Shown here: in pieces, positions 47,201 through 59,169 of the stretch
How positions within the stretch are numbered: position 1 is the stretch's first letter
How the letters are laid out: each line of letters begins with the position of its first letter
Assembly (NCBI GenBank): GCA_944474755.1
Contig: OX104117.1
Span: forward strand, 75,120,926-75,184,925
Source: Limnoperna fortunei
Lineage: Eukaryota; Mollusca; Bivalvia; Mytilida; Modiolidae
Direction of reading: 5' to 3'
Length of the DNA stretch: 64,000 nucleotides
Made by a program: the position numbers and the translations under genes
Notes under the pieces: generated by a model
The model's input: only the letters and a program-made list of their open reading frames with translations
What the model was told of the DNA's origin: nothing
The model's database searches: none

Positions 47201-50200
47201 ATTAATAAACTATACTAACTGGCTTTCTGTAGTTCAGGTGCAGCTAATTATCGCGGTGTATAGGTCACCATCACACCAACATTGTGTCTGCGGTAAATCG
47301 GACCGACCAGATAAGGCCACAATGTTTTAAACGTGAAAATGGATAGTTGTTCTTACGTGATTGCATTTGTTCATCCTAATTTACCGTAGTTTTTTTGTTG
47401 GTGTTTTTGTCTTCTGGAGGAGCGGAGTTCATACAAACACAACAAATATTCATTATTTTTAGATGACGAAATCTTAGGGATACTACACAGTGTAAATTTG
47501 CAATACATACAACGTTTGAAATAACAGACTGTTTGAATGTAATTTATATAATTTGTAAGAATAAAATTTAATGACACTTCTCATCTTTTTGGGGGAGGAA
47601 GTCGGAGTTAACAGTGAGAACTGCAAAACATTGGCATAAAACTGGCACTAATTGTCAATGATGACTGAAGTCGAGCACACCGGTATAAAGGTAGGAACGA
47701 ACTCGCCACCTCTGTGCTGAATAGGTGGTTTTCAATATAGTAGATGATTACCCGGAAACCTTTGTAATTCAGTCAGACATTAGACCAGATCCTAGTTTAC
47801 CAAGTGGCTATGGTAATTGAACAGGTGTTGTAAACAGTAAGATAGCATACTAGTGCCTGGCTTACTGTGAGCAAGGTGCTTACCTCGGATCTTAAGTTAA
47901 CATTTCAGTTGATGAAGGTTATCGGTTTTCATATAGTATATTGGCTTCTTCTACCAATAAGGGGCCTCAGTGGCCGAGTGGTCAAGGTAGTTCGTCTACT
48001 ATTGATCACGTGGTCTGTCAACACTGAGATTGCGGGTTCGATTCTCACTGCAGCCAGGGTGTACACGACTCCAATCTTAATTGACAAGGATTTCCAGTTT
48101 TCCTACCGCAGGTCCGGGGTTTTCTCCGGGTACTCCGGCTTCCTCCCCCAATAAAAACTGGACGCCATGATATAGCTGAAAAATTGCTGAAAGAGGCGTT
48201 AAACACCATCAAACAAACAAACAATATCTTCTACCAATAAAAAAACTGAACGCCATGATATAGCTAAAATTAGCTAAAACTGATGTTAAACTCGATTTAA
48301 ATAAAAAAGCAATCTCTGGAGATTTTAATATAAATACGCTCCGTACAAATTTGGATGCGTTTTGACATGGACTTCACACAAGTGTAAGTAGTGCAAAAAT
48401 AGAACATACCTTTACAACGATACTGGACATTTGCATAGGGATATGAACCATTTTTTAAAGTTATGATACAGAACGGTCTACCATTACAAAGTTCTGAAGT
48501 TTGTTTTGTTACATTTCTCTGTTCAGTTATATTTGACGATTTGATACAACGATCTATGTCTAACCAAGCGTCGTCAACTACAATAGTTTCTTCCGGAGAA
48601 TCACAAGATATAAAATCTTCCTGTCCAATATGAATAGCTTTGCAATTAACTTCTAAAGAAAAACAGATGAATATAATTTATAATAAATAATTATTATGTT
48701 TACATGTATAAAAATAATTAAAGATCAGTAATTGTACATAACCACATTTTGTTTGCTTAACAATCCGCGAGATGCATTTTAGAAATATTCAGGACAAGAT
48801 AACATTGAAAGAATAAATCAATGAAAAGAGAGGCTGGTCCAATGGATGAAAAGGTTAAACTAAAACTTGAGAGATATTTAAAGTTTGGTACGAACGAAGA
48901 ATTGAGCATTTTGTATCGGTTATTTAACACAGAACAATCGTTTGCGACGATGACAAATAGGTCTTTAACATCCAAAGAGGTATCAATCCTCAAATACGGA
49001 ACCTCGCACGGTTTCCGTCTGATCCCAGCTAACAACCTCATCAAATAAAGACATCCATTATCGAACATTTGAGAACACTCGAGTGGCGAGCCAAGTACAC
49101 GGCGAGCCAAGTAAACAGGAATAAAATGTGAAACAAAGGTTCAATAAACAAAATGTATTATTATATGACTAACATTTATCTTAATTTTGATTGGCCCAGG
49201 GTATCATGAAAAGTATTATGCAGACAGTGTGTTAACCTCAAAGTGGATAAAAATAGACTGATATAAAAGTTTTGACTTTTGAGTAGCTAAAAATAGAATA
49301 TTTATCACTTTTCAGTAGTTAAAAATAGAATTCAACCATGGAGAAACTAACATTAATTTGATTGGTTGAATTAAAACATCAGTTAATCAAAATCATTCTT
49401 TTAAAACATTCTTTTTGTGGTCATTGGTTCAAAATGGCTGACGAGCAGCAGACAAGTTCTGCAACTGTTAATGAACAGGAACTGTTTTTGCCAATTTTTC
49501 ATAATTGCTCTAATGTTACTATAACTTTTAATTGGAAAATGTGAATATTTAAATTTAAAATGTGATAGCCTACTGTTGTTATGTTGAAATAAATTTTTAT
49601 TTTTATCCTTTTTTATTAAAGACTTCCATTGTAAAAGTAAAAAAGTCATATAATAAAACATTCATCGACTTTTATATAGGTTAATACCTGGTTTTATCAA
49701 CCCTCAAAAATAATATCCACACTCGCCGTTGGCTCGGTGGATATAATTTTTTCAGGGTTGATAAAACCAGGTATTAACCTATATCAAAGTCAATAAATGT
49801 ATAATATTAATAAACTTATCAACCTGGTATATTAGACATCAAGGCTTTTAGACTTACCTTTACAATAAAAATAAACAGTCAACCATGATGACGACGAGGC
49901 TTTATTTGGTATGTCACAAGATGTTCGATTATCGCACATCTTAGACAAGGCTTGGGTAAGGTATCCAATTCCTTCATATTGTCTATTGCTACACGCGGCC
50001 CTGCTCCTGCCCCAATACACGTTTTTGATCCATATCAATCGATTTGGAGAACAATCTATTAACTGCGTGGTGTTATTTTGTATTTCTTTACACCCCAAAA
50101 CTGCAGAAACAAACCGAGGATAATTAGTCATTACCTATATTGCAAATTTTATTTTAAAAAAGTATATATATTTAATATCCGTATCTCATCCGTACAGTTG

Positions 50201-51197
50201 ATATTAAAAAGACATACCATGATGTTTTCTTGTGAAAACACTTATCATCCTGCTAAGCCAGTGGTTCTGTGTTCGCTGATAAAAGGGGGGACAAAAACCC
50301 TCAATTCGAATGAAGGACCTTTATGTGCTTTGTATAAAAAACTTTATATGTAATGTACGTTAGACGTCATTCCTTATGAGAAAAATATAAATAATTCTCC
50401 AATATAAGAGAAGATTAAATATTAATATGAATTTGGTTGATAGCAAATGTAACAGGTCATATGGTACATGTACATGATTCAATATTAGTGTGTCTTTGTA
50501 CATAATTACACCTTACATAAAAGCTCTGGATTCTGATGTGTTCATTGTCGTAGTATTTCTACTACATCTTTCACTTAATAAATGGCCCGAATAAATATTG
50601 ACGAATTTTTGTCGCCGCCGGGGAATATACAAAAAGGTATATACAATTTTTACCCTTGATATTCACTTTTGACTCTCTCCAGCCTCAGTGCGCCAAGATT
50701 TCATTCGGAACTCATGTGGATTATTGTCGATAGTAACGGTACATGGCAAGTCAATATCGAAACTAAATATGGAAGATGTTAGAACGGCTGCTGAATTCTG
50801 ATGTGTCTTCAATAGATGGATAAGTCACACAATGCCAGTTAATAATGCATTTTGCAGGCAATATTAATTTGTGACCCTATGTTAACTAAATGTAACAGTA
50901 AAATATTCGTTGTAATCAAACTAATATTTAATGGGCTGGAAGGGATATCAGTCTTGAAACGAAATTTCCCTCACCCAATGACTCGGGAAATTTACCGTCT
51001 CTCGACTGGTATTTTTTTCATATACCCATCCAATCGATGAGATATCTGTTCAATATATTATATCACATTTTCTCATGAAAAGTACACAAATAGAATACCA
51101 TACCGTATTTGTCGTAATCATCACAAGAACCCAATGTAGCCAGCAGAACTGTGGTGAGGATACATCCTACCTGTATCACAGGTAAACTGTACGTCAT
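43916..51197 (-). CDS. Type I receptor with two SUEL/Gal-lectin domains, mucin-like stalk and Tyr-motif tail, gene B
   Basis: Six exons: 51104-51197 (signal peptide), 49858-50100, 48410-48652, 46241-47122, 45265-45337, 43916-44270. All junctions are GT-AG and frame-consistent; 629 residues. Residues 1-25 are a signal peptide (VGCILTTVLLATLGSC core). Two SUEL-like domains lie at about 32-112 and 113-193, each encoded by one 243-bp exon with six cysteines; motifs are LSKMCDNRTSCDIP and WLTVYFYCK, then ELCNGRPFCIITL and YANVQYRCK. Residues 194-487 are Ser/Thr-rich with three 9-residue repeats (HTPEDTTRM type). A membrane helix (IAISGSVVAVIIAVVSIICV) and a 118-residue tail with YDDVYD, YAET, YSSL and YLND follow. 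EVA-1-like proteins also have paired SUEL domains and one membrane span, so glycan or guidance-cue binding is possible. Stalk and tail have no recognised homologue here. Confidence 0.75.
45265..45337 (-). CDS. Transmembrane exon of gene B
   Basis: 73 bp, phase 1 in and phase 2 out, encoding a helix of about 22 hydrophobic residues followed by Lys-Trp. Length and phases equal the membrane exon of gene A at 34921-34993. Confidence 0.75.
46241..47122 (-). CDS. Exon encoding the mucin-like stalk of gene B
   Basis: 882 bp, phase 1-1, acceptor TTTTTGTTACAG, donor A|gtaagt. It encodes 294 residues dominated by Ser, Thr, Gln and Glu, with three 27-bp tandem repeats at about 46797-46881. Many S/T clusters are likely O-glycosylated. 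Confidence 0.75.
47961..48226 (+). mobile_element. Full-length tRNA-derived SINE with 14-bp target duplication
   Basis: The head has a good A box (TGGCCGAGTGG, 47971-47981) and B box (GGTTCGATTCT, 48035-48045), i.e. a tRNA-like promoter. A conserved body follows (gtccggggttttctccggg, ggcttcctcccccaataa, gccatgatatagctgaaa), with a 3' end in 'gcgttaaacaccatcaaac' and AAAC repeats. The flanks carry 'tcttctaccaataa' at 47947-47960 and 48227-48240. This is the youngest copy in the window and lies in the intron between the stalk exon and SUEL exon 2 of gene B. Confidence 0.93.
48241..48310 (+). mobile_element. Older SINE, split by the insertion at 47961-48226
   Basis: Continues 'aaaaaactgaacgccatgat', 'atagctaaaattagctaaaa' and 'gatgttaaactcg' directly after the target duplication, while 'ttggcttcttctaccaataa' precedes the young copy. 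Together they form the 3' half of an older copy of the same family. Confidence 0.75.
48410..48652 (-). CDS. Exon encoding SUEL/Gal-lectin domain 2 of gene B
   Basis: 243 bp, phase 1-1, acceptor TTCTTTAG, donor G|gtatgt. Six cysteines fall at positions equivalent to domain 1 (VNCKA, ISCDS, DRCIK, ELCNG, PFCII, YRCK). Equal exon length points to a domain duplication. Confidence 0.75.
48800..49060 (+). pseudogene. Retroelement coding fragment (possibly Penelope-like)
   Basis: 75 open codons from 48821 include KFGTNEELSILYRLFN and LTSKEVSILKYGTSHGF, reminiscent of a 'SVLKxGLxHGLATRP'-like block I recall from mollusc retroelement proteins. No catalytic motif is seen; it is intronic to gene B and on the opposite strand. 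Weak. Confidence 0.3.
49650..49810. mobile_element. Foldback element, about 58-bp arms
   Basis: The left arm 49652-49709 and right arm 49751-49808 pair over 'ataggttaatacctggtttt' and outer 'acattcatcgactttta' / 'acatttattgactttga'. The 40-bp spacer is GC-richer (actcgccgttggctcgg). It lies just downstream of the SUEL exon 1 donor. Confidence 0.85.
49858..50100 (-). CDS. Exon encoding SUEL/Gal-lectin domain 1 of gene B
   Basis: 243 bp, phase 1-1, acceptor TTTCTGCAG, donor G|gtaagt. Cysteines occur in the order LGCKE, IDCSP, AACSN, KMCDN, TSCDI, FYCK. The 'W-G-R' after the second Cys and the LxVxYxC-like end fit the SUEL fold. Confidence 0.75.
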
Positions 51198-51610
51198 TGT
51201 GTAACACAAGTAAATAACGATGAACTGTACAGTTATTCAATATCAAATGTAATGACATATGATGTTAATTATAGTTCAGCATATTTATTTACTTATGATA
51301 ACCTGTTCAGATGTATGAGGTTTATTTGACAATAATAATAATAGCTTAACCTTAAAATAATATTTTGGCTAAATAATATCAAATCATGAAATAATATTAA
51401 AATTTCAAATGAAAGTAATAATGATACTGTGTTGAGTGTAAAATCGTGTTTCAGGCATCTCCGTATCCACGTGACATATGAAATTGTCTTTTATTCAACC
51501 TCAAAATCTGTAACAATATAATAAACTTTCTGTAATAATACAATAGTAATTCTATTATAATGTGCCTAACACGCTTGGAGTTTACAACATGTGTAAAACT
51601 AATATTTATA

Positions 51611-51753
51611 CAATAATACTGTCTTCGTCATGTCATATGCGAAAATATGTCCCAAGGTTAGAAGGCATAATGCACGACCCGTAGGGAAGTGCATTATGCC
51701 TTCTAACCTTGGGACATATTTTCGCATATGACATGACACAGACAGTATTATTG
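51611..51753. mobile_element. Foldback element, 65-bp near-perfect arms
   Basis: The left arm 51611-51675 and right arm 51689-51753 ('caataatactgtc' inwards, 'catatgcgaaaatatgtccc' and so on) are separated by a 13-bp loop. It lies about 410 bp upstream of the gene B start codon. Confidence 0.92.
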
Positions 51754-51759
51754 TTATTA

Positions 51760-54660
51760 TTACTATGAATGTTAATTGTTCCAACTTCGTAATAAGATCA
51801 AATCAGGCAATGGCATGTGCTAAAAAAATTCCTCCCAAATTAAACAAGTTTAATAAACATTATAAACATAATAAACATTGCCAAACCTACATGTTGACAT
51901 TTTCCTTCTGCCTTTTGGCAGACTATACAGTCATGTATACTTTAAACCAAAACTTCGGTAAGATAATATTTTCGCATTGTATAAAGCGCATACCTGATGT
52001 CCAAAAAAATCAGTCATGACATATTTATTAAGCAACGCCCAATAGCCCCGCCTATATGCATATGGCATGTAATATGCCATGTAATATGCTTATGCATAAT
52101 ACTACTACGCTATTTGTTCTTTGTTAAAATATGACAGAATAATAGAACTCCAATTATAATGAAAGTTTTTTACATGAATAGTAATAAATATCACTATTCG
52201 GCCTCATGAAAGATAAATATTCTTTATGGCGAAGTCGTAGTAAGATTTTTCACGTATTTTGACATCAGAATCAAATTTGGTTAGGCATTTAAAACGACGT
52301 ATGAAATCCCGGATAATTTATCACCGATAGTTTGAGCGGTGTGGTCTAGGACTGCATAAGATTTGTTTTCGAAAAATTTTCACCGATAATCATAAGGTGA
52401 TACTCTTGATGTAACTTCATTCTGATTGGACAACGTGAATAATTTCATGGCATTAATTCTACGATTGATGCTGTCAAATGTTAACGCAATCGCTGACGTT
52501 ATCTCCGGTAAATAACATATTCTAATTTTAGTGAATTTATTTATTGTATTGCTATTGCATTAGAATAGGCATAACTGTTACAGTAGTACAATACAGCAAT
52601 CTCCTAACTCATTTCAGGTAGCGTTAATTTACATGAAACTGCAAAGTTGTGTTGAAAATGCCCACGACATTTTAAATGTTTTACTATGCTATCAAATTTT
52701 AATGCAGCCAAGTTTGGATAAGTTCAATATTTGATGGAAACATTTTGTAAATAAAAATATTAAGTGTGGAAAAATTTACTGTTGAAAAACATATCAAAAC
52801 AGTATGATTTGTCATTTTAACTGGAAAAACATGCACGTTCCTACGTCAGAAGATAAACATCTCGTGCTACAAGTCAGCAGATTGTTTTACAACTAAATAT
52901 AGGGCTCTCGAATTTTTTGATAAGTTGTACCTGTACATTTATTAACTGCGGGACCAAATTATATAAAGAAACGGTCTTCTTTTGATTAAGACATTGAAGT
53001 AGATGAACACTTTTCACCTATTTAAATTATGTAAGTGTGGTAGTATTAGTACAACTGCACTATATTTGTTTTTACTTTGTAAGCGTTGTAATAGAATACT
53101 ATCTACTTGTAAAGTGGTTTTTCATCCAGCGTGTGTACATGTATTTCTGCACACACACAAAATGAAATGAAAATGACTGTATTTATTAACTTGTTTAATT
53201 TAAACCAGACAGAATCAACACTTATCTGAAATTATTCTTCAATGAACATCATGATATAATATAATAAACTATGCGCTCGTGATTAAACCCAGAAAAGCAG
53301 TACTTTTCTAAGCTCATTAGGAATAAGGCAAACAAATGTAATAGAGTTGTCTCCCATACCACATGTTGCGCTTTCAGGTATGTTAAATGTACCTAAATAC
53401 AATCCATATATTTGTTATGAAACCTAAGTACAACCAGGAGATTTCTGAGAAAAGGATATCCACAAGTATGATTGCCGCGGTACTATTGTTTATCAAAAAG
53501 TTTGATAACAGCTGATTTAAAGTTGTCATCGTGTTTTAAGTTGAAGATGTCAGACTGAGTGTGTTTTAACTTGAAGCGATGTCAGTCTGTTTTAAGCTGG
53601 AAATAAAAAAGTCTTTCTTAAGTGTTAGCTTCTGCAGTGGAAATAAAGTTGAAATTGTATGTGGAGTTTAAGTGTACATATAAAACCGATGTCATAGATA
53701 ATATTAGTGAACTAACTCGACATAAAACATAAGTATGAGGCTAAGAAACAGGGAACATGCGAGGCTCTGTGGATCATTTCCTCTGTTTCGTAATATTATG
53801 TTCAATTTGAAAATTTGTCTGCGACATTTAGTGGTTTCTATTAATGGTGAGTGTATTACCCTTCACTGAGTTTTTTCAATTCCACAAAATTACGTGTGTA
53901 TTCAAATAAACCTTCATATAGCATAAGAATCCATTTAATTAGTATGTCAAGTAAAAAAATATTAGAAGCGTTAGAAGTTTTGAATTTTAAATGGCAAAAT
54001 TTAACTGTGAAGAAACAAAAATTCCGGGGTCCAGTTTACAAAGCTTTTCCCAGGTTTAGGCTGCCAGGAGACGAATAAGTTTTTCGGTACGTTAATATAG
54101 TGAGAACCAACCACAGTTGTACTAACCGTCTACACATGTACATGTAATGTTATAAAATCATGACTACGTTAGGGACGGAACATAGTGTGGTATACATTCA
54201 AAGCATAGAACAATTTTATATGCAGTTTTCTTTTTTACAATGTATATTAGTTTCATTATGTAATATTATCCGGGAATAACTCGAGCGACAATTGCATATT
54301 GACCAAATGTTTCCTATATTTACCGTTACGGGTTTAAGGAGAGATACCTCTATAAGAAAAATGAATCGGAGATATTTTAAAGACAATAATTCATGGACCG
54401 ACAAAACCATGGTTAAACAAGAGAGGGGACAACAAACACAACACAAACACCAAAACCTTAGTGACACGTACCCCACTGAAAACCGTGTGCAAGTGCAGTT
54501 GCTTCGAAAGGGTAAGCAACTCTTACTCATCGCTTGGTACCAGACATATCAGTCTTGTTAAAACCCGGCAATTCGTCATATACAGGCTTAGTCATAATAA
54601 AGTAAGAACGAGGAAAACTTGCTACAATTGATTGATTGAGTGGATGTTTACTTTACGTCA
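51760..54660. other. Intergenic, nothing recognised
   Basis: No supported exon on either strand. Open frames at 51765, 53851 and 54292 lack domain or splice context. 53530-53610 has three copies of 'gttttaa(g/c)ttgaag' about 30 bp apart, a small degenerate repeat. Confidence 0.45.
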
Positions 54661-54766
54661 AGTGATCTGAGCAGTGTTTCAGCTATATTCAGGAAGAAAA
54701 CATGTTAATAAACACTAAATCAATTAGAAAAATTGAACAAATGGCAATTTGGACTGCAAGTGAAAA

Positions 54767-54912
54767 GTACGGGACATAAGTAGGAGCAAAACATTTAGCC
54801 TTTTGTAGCGGCTACTAGCAGCATATTATCGCCAGATACAAAAGGTGTCTAAGGAGCTTAGCATTCTCCAAACACGTTACCTAGCTACTGTGGTCTGCGG
54901 TAAGGCTTTCCG
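54767..54912 (+). repeat. Dispersed repeat family 2, copy 2
   Basis: Counterpart of 26937-27085: 'ttttgtagcggctac', 'taaggagcttag', 'ctccaaacacgttac' and 'tctgcggtaagg' in the same order and orientation. Confidence 0.65.
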
Positions 54913-55653
54913 TATTATGACCTGACAACCGTCAACGAGAGAGGGCATCCTCTATCCGCCACCTGGGGACGCGGTGGGCAGCTCCTTGAGAACTGTGAAC
55001 CCTCAAATTATGGTCCCAGAAAGTAATTACAACAAACTTAACTAGTAATCAATGGTCATGTGTGAAAAATATTCCGTAATGTTCTAGTAAGTTACGATGA
55101 CAACTTTAAAATGTCTAAGTGATGACTTACATTTTTACAACCGTGAACCCCTTTTAAGTAGCCAAGTCAGCAAATACCGTCTATTAAAGAAATCTGGATA
55201 GAAAATACAGGCTCTTAAATGATCAATTGAGAGACGTATACTGTATATGCAGATGCTGGTAAATTGTTGAAACACACAAATAATAGAATAGAAAAAATAG
55301 GTCAAGGTATAAGGAAGACCGATCTGTCTGTAGAGTCCCTAATTTCAAGTTCAGTGGGGAAGACTTTTCAATTAATAGCACGCTAAATACCGGTATATAG
55401 ATGAACGTAAAATTGAAGGAGGGTGATAATATTTTTTAAGAAACTCTTGTAGAAAATCCGCCGCATATGTATAGATGAACAAGTCAGCAAGAAGGGGAGC
55501 ACGGTTAGTAACCATTGGAATGCTGATGGTCTGTTGAAGAGCACGTCTACAAAACATGACACAAATTTTATCAATCAGAATGTCATGGATTGTGAAAGAC
55601 AAGTGTCTCTTTGGCTTACAGAAATAAATGGGGGAATGGAGATTTTTGCCCAG

Positions 55654-55654
<1 letters not shown>

Positions 55655-55727
<73 letters not shown>
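55655..55727. repeat. (AAT)n microsatellite
   Basis: About 24 AAT units followed by an A run and a 23-bp palindrome (acatttgt-tctgaga-acaaatgt, 55733-55755). It forms the left border of the block ending at the second AAT tract at 59125. Confidence 0.95.
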
Positions 55728-55731
<4 letters not shown>

Positions 55732-55756
55732 GACATTTGTTCTGAGAACAAATGTG

Positions 55757-57700
55757 AAGGTCTTTCCCGCACTGTCCCTATTTCCATAGAAAAAACTGAC
55801 GTTAAATGTCAAACAATAAGCCCCAGAGGGTAAAAATCTATTATTTTATATTGTAAAATACCCGTAGACCTCCTCCTTCCCCGGTTTCTTTTCTATTGTT
55901 TCTATAACATTCTAATTATTTAAAAAAGGGCCCGGCCCCCAACCAGGCCACCATATAAACTTATTTTGTTATACATCTTGGTATTTTTAATTGATTGTCT
56001 CACATTGATTTAGAAATAGCTTTGCACTAATTTTGAGAAAAAACGGAAAAATGGGACTCTGCAGATTTTATTTTTGTGACAAAAATTTGTTAAATTAGTT
56101 TTAAAAATTCATATACATTATTTTGGTGTGAAATAAATACTTCTTAGTCATTTTGCTCTATTTATAGTTACACATTAAATGAACACTTTATATTTCACTG
56201 AGGTGTCTTCGTCGAAGCTCGTGTTCATAGCATTTTGTCAGCGTCTTCTGTCTCTCTCGTTCTGTGTGGATGTATACTACATAAAGCACGATCTTTAATC
56301 TCAGTGATTATTTATTTCTGGAGGACACGGAATATTATAAACGGAGCATGCCGACGAGCATTTAAAGACATTATTTTCACATAATTTAATAGGAATTTCA
56401 CGCTGGAAAATAAGGACACGAGTTACGTAGCAGACGACACAAAAATTCACGTCGGAAATTGTTTCAATTTGATTAAAATGTGAGGTAAAATGCAGTTCGG
56501 ATAGTTAGAACAACTTGTTGAGAAACGATTTACACTATGATTTACTGACGATAACTGAAATGGACATCACAGCAGACGAATTTCACGAAATTTACAAATA
56601 AGGGGGAGGGGTGGTCATGTGCTTCAATCTGGGATTTGAAGGATTTATTGACTCGGTATACTTTGAGGAAATACGTTTTTAGACTGAAATCCACATTCTA
56701 AACGGAAAGTATCTTCTTTTTACATAACAAAGTAAGTTGATTAAATTTAGTGTTTTGGTTATGTATATTGAAAAAATGTACACTATGAAAGTAGACCAAA
56801 CTACATAACATTTTATGCAAACTTATTTTGTCATACATCTTGGTATTTTTAATTGATTGTCTCCATACAATATTATTATTATGGTTCAGAAATAGCTTTG
56901 TACTAATTTTTAATGGAGAAACACACTAAAATAGGAGACAACAGCTTTAAATATTTTGAATTTAATAATTAAACAATAAGGAAAAGAGGGAAACTTGTAG
57001 AAATCACAAGGTTTTGTTTTAACATTGGTTTATAATGTGTAGATTTAGGCTATTGTCACAGTGTTGAATATTTGTTCATGAAAATATAGGAATATAGTGT
57101 ACCATTTTTAAAGTAATTGCACTTAAATTGCTAGTTTCTGTATAAATGTGCAAGTTAACATCATTTCAATCATTTTAATAATTATCACATTTGGTTCAAT
57201 ACAGCAATTTTGTAACAAAGTGCATGTTTTCTTCACTCGACACATAATTACGCATTGTAGGAACTCACTCAATGTTCATTATTTTATCAATTTTTGCCAA
57301 AAGTTAGTTTTTTATGTTACAAAAAGTAAATTTAGTATGTACTTAAAATTTGAAATTAGTGTTTAAGCCATTTTGAAATGTCCATCATTGAAAAATTTTA
57401 AGTCTCATATGATTACCCCTTTCTAAGCCAAAAAGTACTAATATCTTGATACATATTAATTCTAAGTTGTTTTTTTTTTCGCTCGACAAGGCTTATCAGG
57501 TCCATATCAAATGAGCTCGAAGATATAAGATACTCTCTAGATACTGGTTATGTGTTACGTTTTATATATTGTAACACTTCTTATTGTCTGGACAGGTCTG
57601 ATTAATTGCAGCAAAGATGTGTATTTTTTTTTTCGTGATGTATGTTTTCCTTAATATTCATGAGCTTTGGTCAGTGATGTACGATTGGTCAAAAAGCTAG
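55757..57700. other. AT-rich block between AAT tract and 157-bp repeats
   Basis: 55965-56010 ('cttattttgttatacatctt', 'ggtatttttaattgattgtc') recurs at 56820-56865, an internal duplication about 860 bp apart. No coding sequence is seen. Confidence 0.5.
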
Positions 57701-57719
57701 GCAGATTCTTCAGGCACGA

Positions 57720-58640
57720 CATATGACCATGTTAACTATATTATCTCTAACCGTTTTCAAGTTAAAGTCAAAAACCGAATAACAGAAATGCGTCAAGACT
57801 GATAACTCTAATACAGTTCATATAACAGTTTCAGATACAAAATACTAAATGAAGGTCTTGATGAGAGGACCACTTTAAATATACATGTTTACTATATTAT
57901 CTCTAACCGTTTTCAAGTTTTAACCAAAAAACCGATTAACCCAAACACGTCAAGGGCTGTAACTCGAAAACCGTTCATCGCACAGCTTCGGGTCAAATGT
58001 ACCAAATGAAGGTCTCAACAAAATTTAGCCGATACGTGTCAAGGGCCATAACCTGGAAAACGGTTTGTCGCACAGTTTTCAACACTATATATCAAATGTA
58101 GATTTAAATGAGAAGAACATTTATCTAATATATTGTCTGCTTCAATTTTTTTATTGTTTTTGAATTATATTGAAAACAAAATTTAGCCGAAACAAGTCAA
58201 GGGCCATAACCATGAAAACGGTTTGTCGCACAGTTTTTGACACTATATATCAAATGTAGATCTCAATGAGAGGAACATTTTTCTGATATATTGTTTGCTT
58301 CAATTTTTTATGGTTTTTGAGTTATATTGAAAACAAAATTTAGCCGAAACCTGTCAAGGGCCATAACCTCGAAAACGGTTTGTCGCACAGTTTTCAACTA
58401 TTATATCAAATGTAGACCTCAGTGAGAGGAACATTTTTCTGATATATTGTCTGCTTCAATTTTTTATGGTTTTTGAGTTATATTGAAAACAAAATTTAGC
58501 CGAAACCTGTCAAGGGCAATAACTCCTAAACTGTTCATTGAACAATTTTTGACATAAAAGACTAAATGTAGGTCTCAATAAGAGGAGTATTTTTTCAATT
58601 TATTGTCTGCTTCTATCTTTGATGGTTTGTGAGATATAGT
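57720..58640. repeat. 157-bp tandem repeat, about six monomers
   Basis: The core monomers begin at 58027, 58185, 58342 and 58498 (spacings 158, 157, 156), each with 'gtcaagggccataacc', 'aaaacggtttgtcgcaca', 'atatcaaatgtaga' and 'gaggaacatttttctgat'. Two more diverged units lie upstream (57720-58026), and the last decays into 58640. The 'caagggcaataactcc' phrase recurs alone at 60765. Confidence 0.9.
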
Positions 58641-59092
58641 GCTAACAAGACCTATGGTGAACTTTGACCTTGACTTTTGACCTTTGACCTTGACATTTTT
58701 TAATGTAACATATGTCACTTAGGATCAATGGTGGTGGTCCCAAGTCTCTAGGACTTATGGTTTTTGAGAAAATTTTTTTGACGCGTTGCGACATTTTTCA
58801 GGTCAAAAACACGTAAGCAGGAAGTCGATTGGAAAAAAAAAATTTGCATGACAAATCATCGCTATAGGTCCAGCGACATTTTTGACACTTCAGATTTTAA
58901 GAATCGATTACGGTTTCTGAGTTAATCTGTTAAACGGTGTTGGGGCAGATAACTCTGTTACTAAAAATAGATCGGTTTCACAGGGTGAATCAAGTCATCT
59001 CTGGATATGACCGATTAATAGTACCAAGTATCGAAATGATATGTCGCGACACTTTTTGGCAAACCTCAGCGGAAGAAGAAAAATAATACAAG

Positions 59093-59165
59093 AAGGTCTT
59101 TCCCTCGGAAAGGGGAAAGACCTTAATAATGATAATCATAATAATAATAATAATAATAATAATAA
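59093..59165 (+). mobile_element. Retroelement-like 3' end: stem-loop plus AAT tail
   Basis: A 12-bp stem (aaggtctttccc / ggggaaagacctt) with an 8-base loop at 59093-59124 is followed by 'aataatgataatcat' and (AAT)n to 59165. A terminal hairpin with a short tandem-repeat tail is typical of some LINE 3' ends. No upstream ORF is recognisable. Confidence 0.5.
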
Positions 59166-59169
59166 AATA

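Noticed and set aside
48757..49110. 117-codon minus-strand open frame inside gene B
   Set aside because: Shadow of a plus-strand retroelement-like fragment; it lacks splice sites matching the phase-1 pattern of gene B.
55534..55833. Open frame with a poly-Asn or poly-Leu run
   Set aside because: Translation of the AAT microsatellite; flanks carry no domain.
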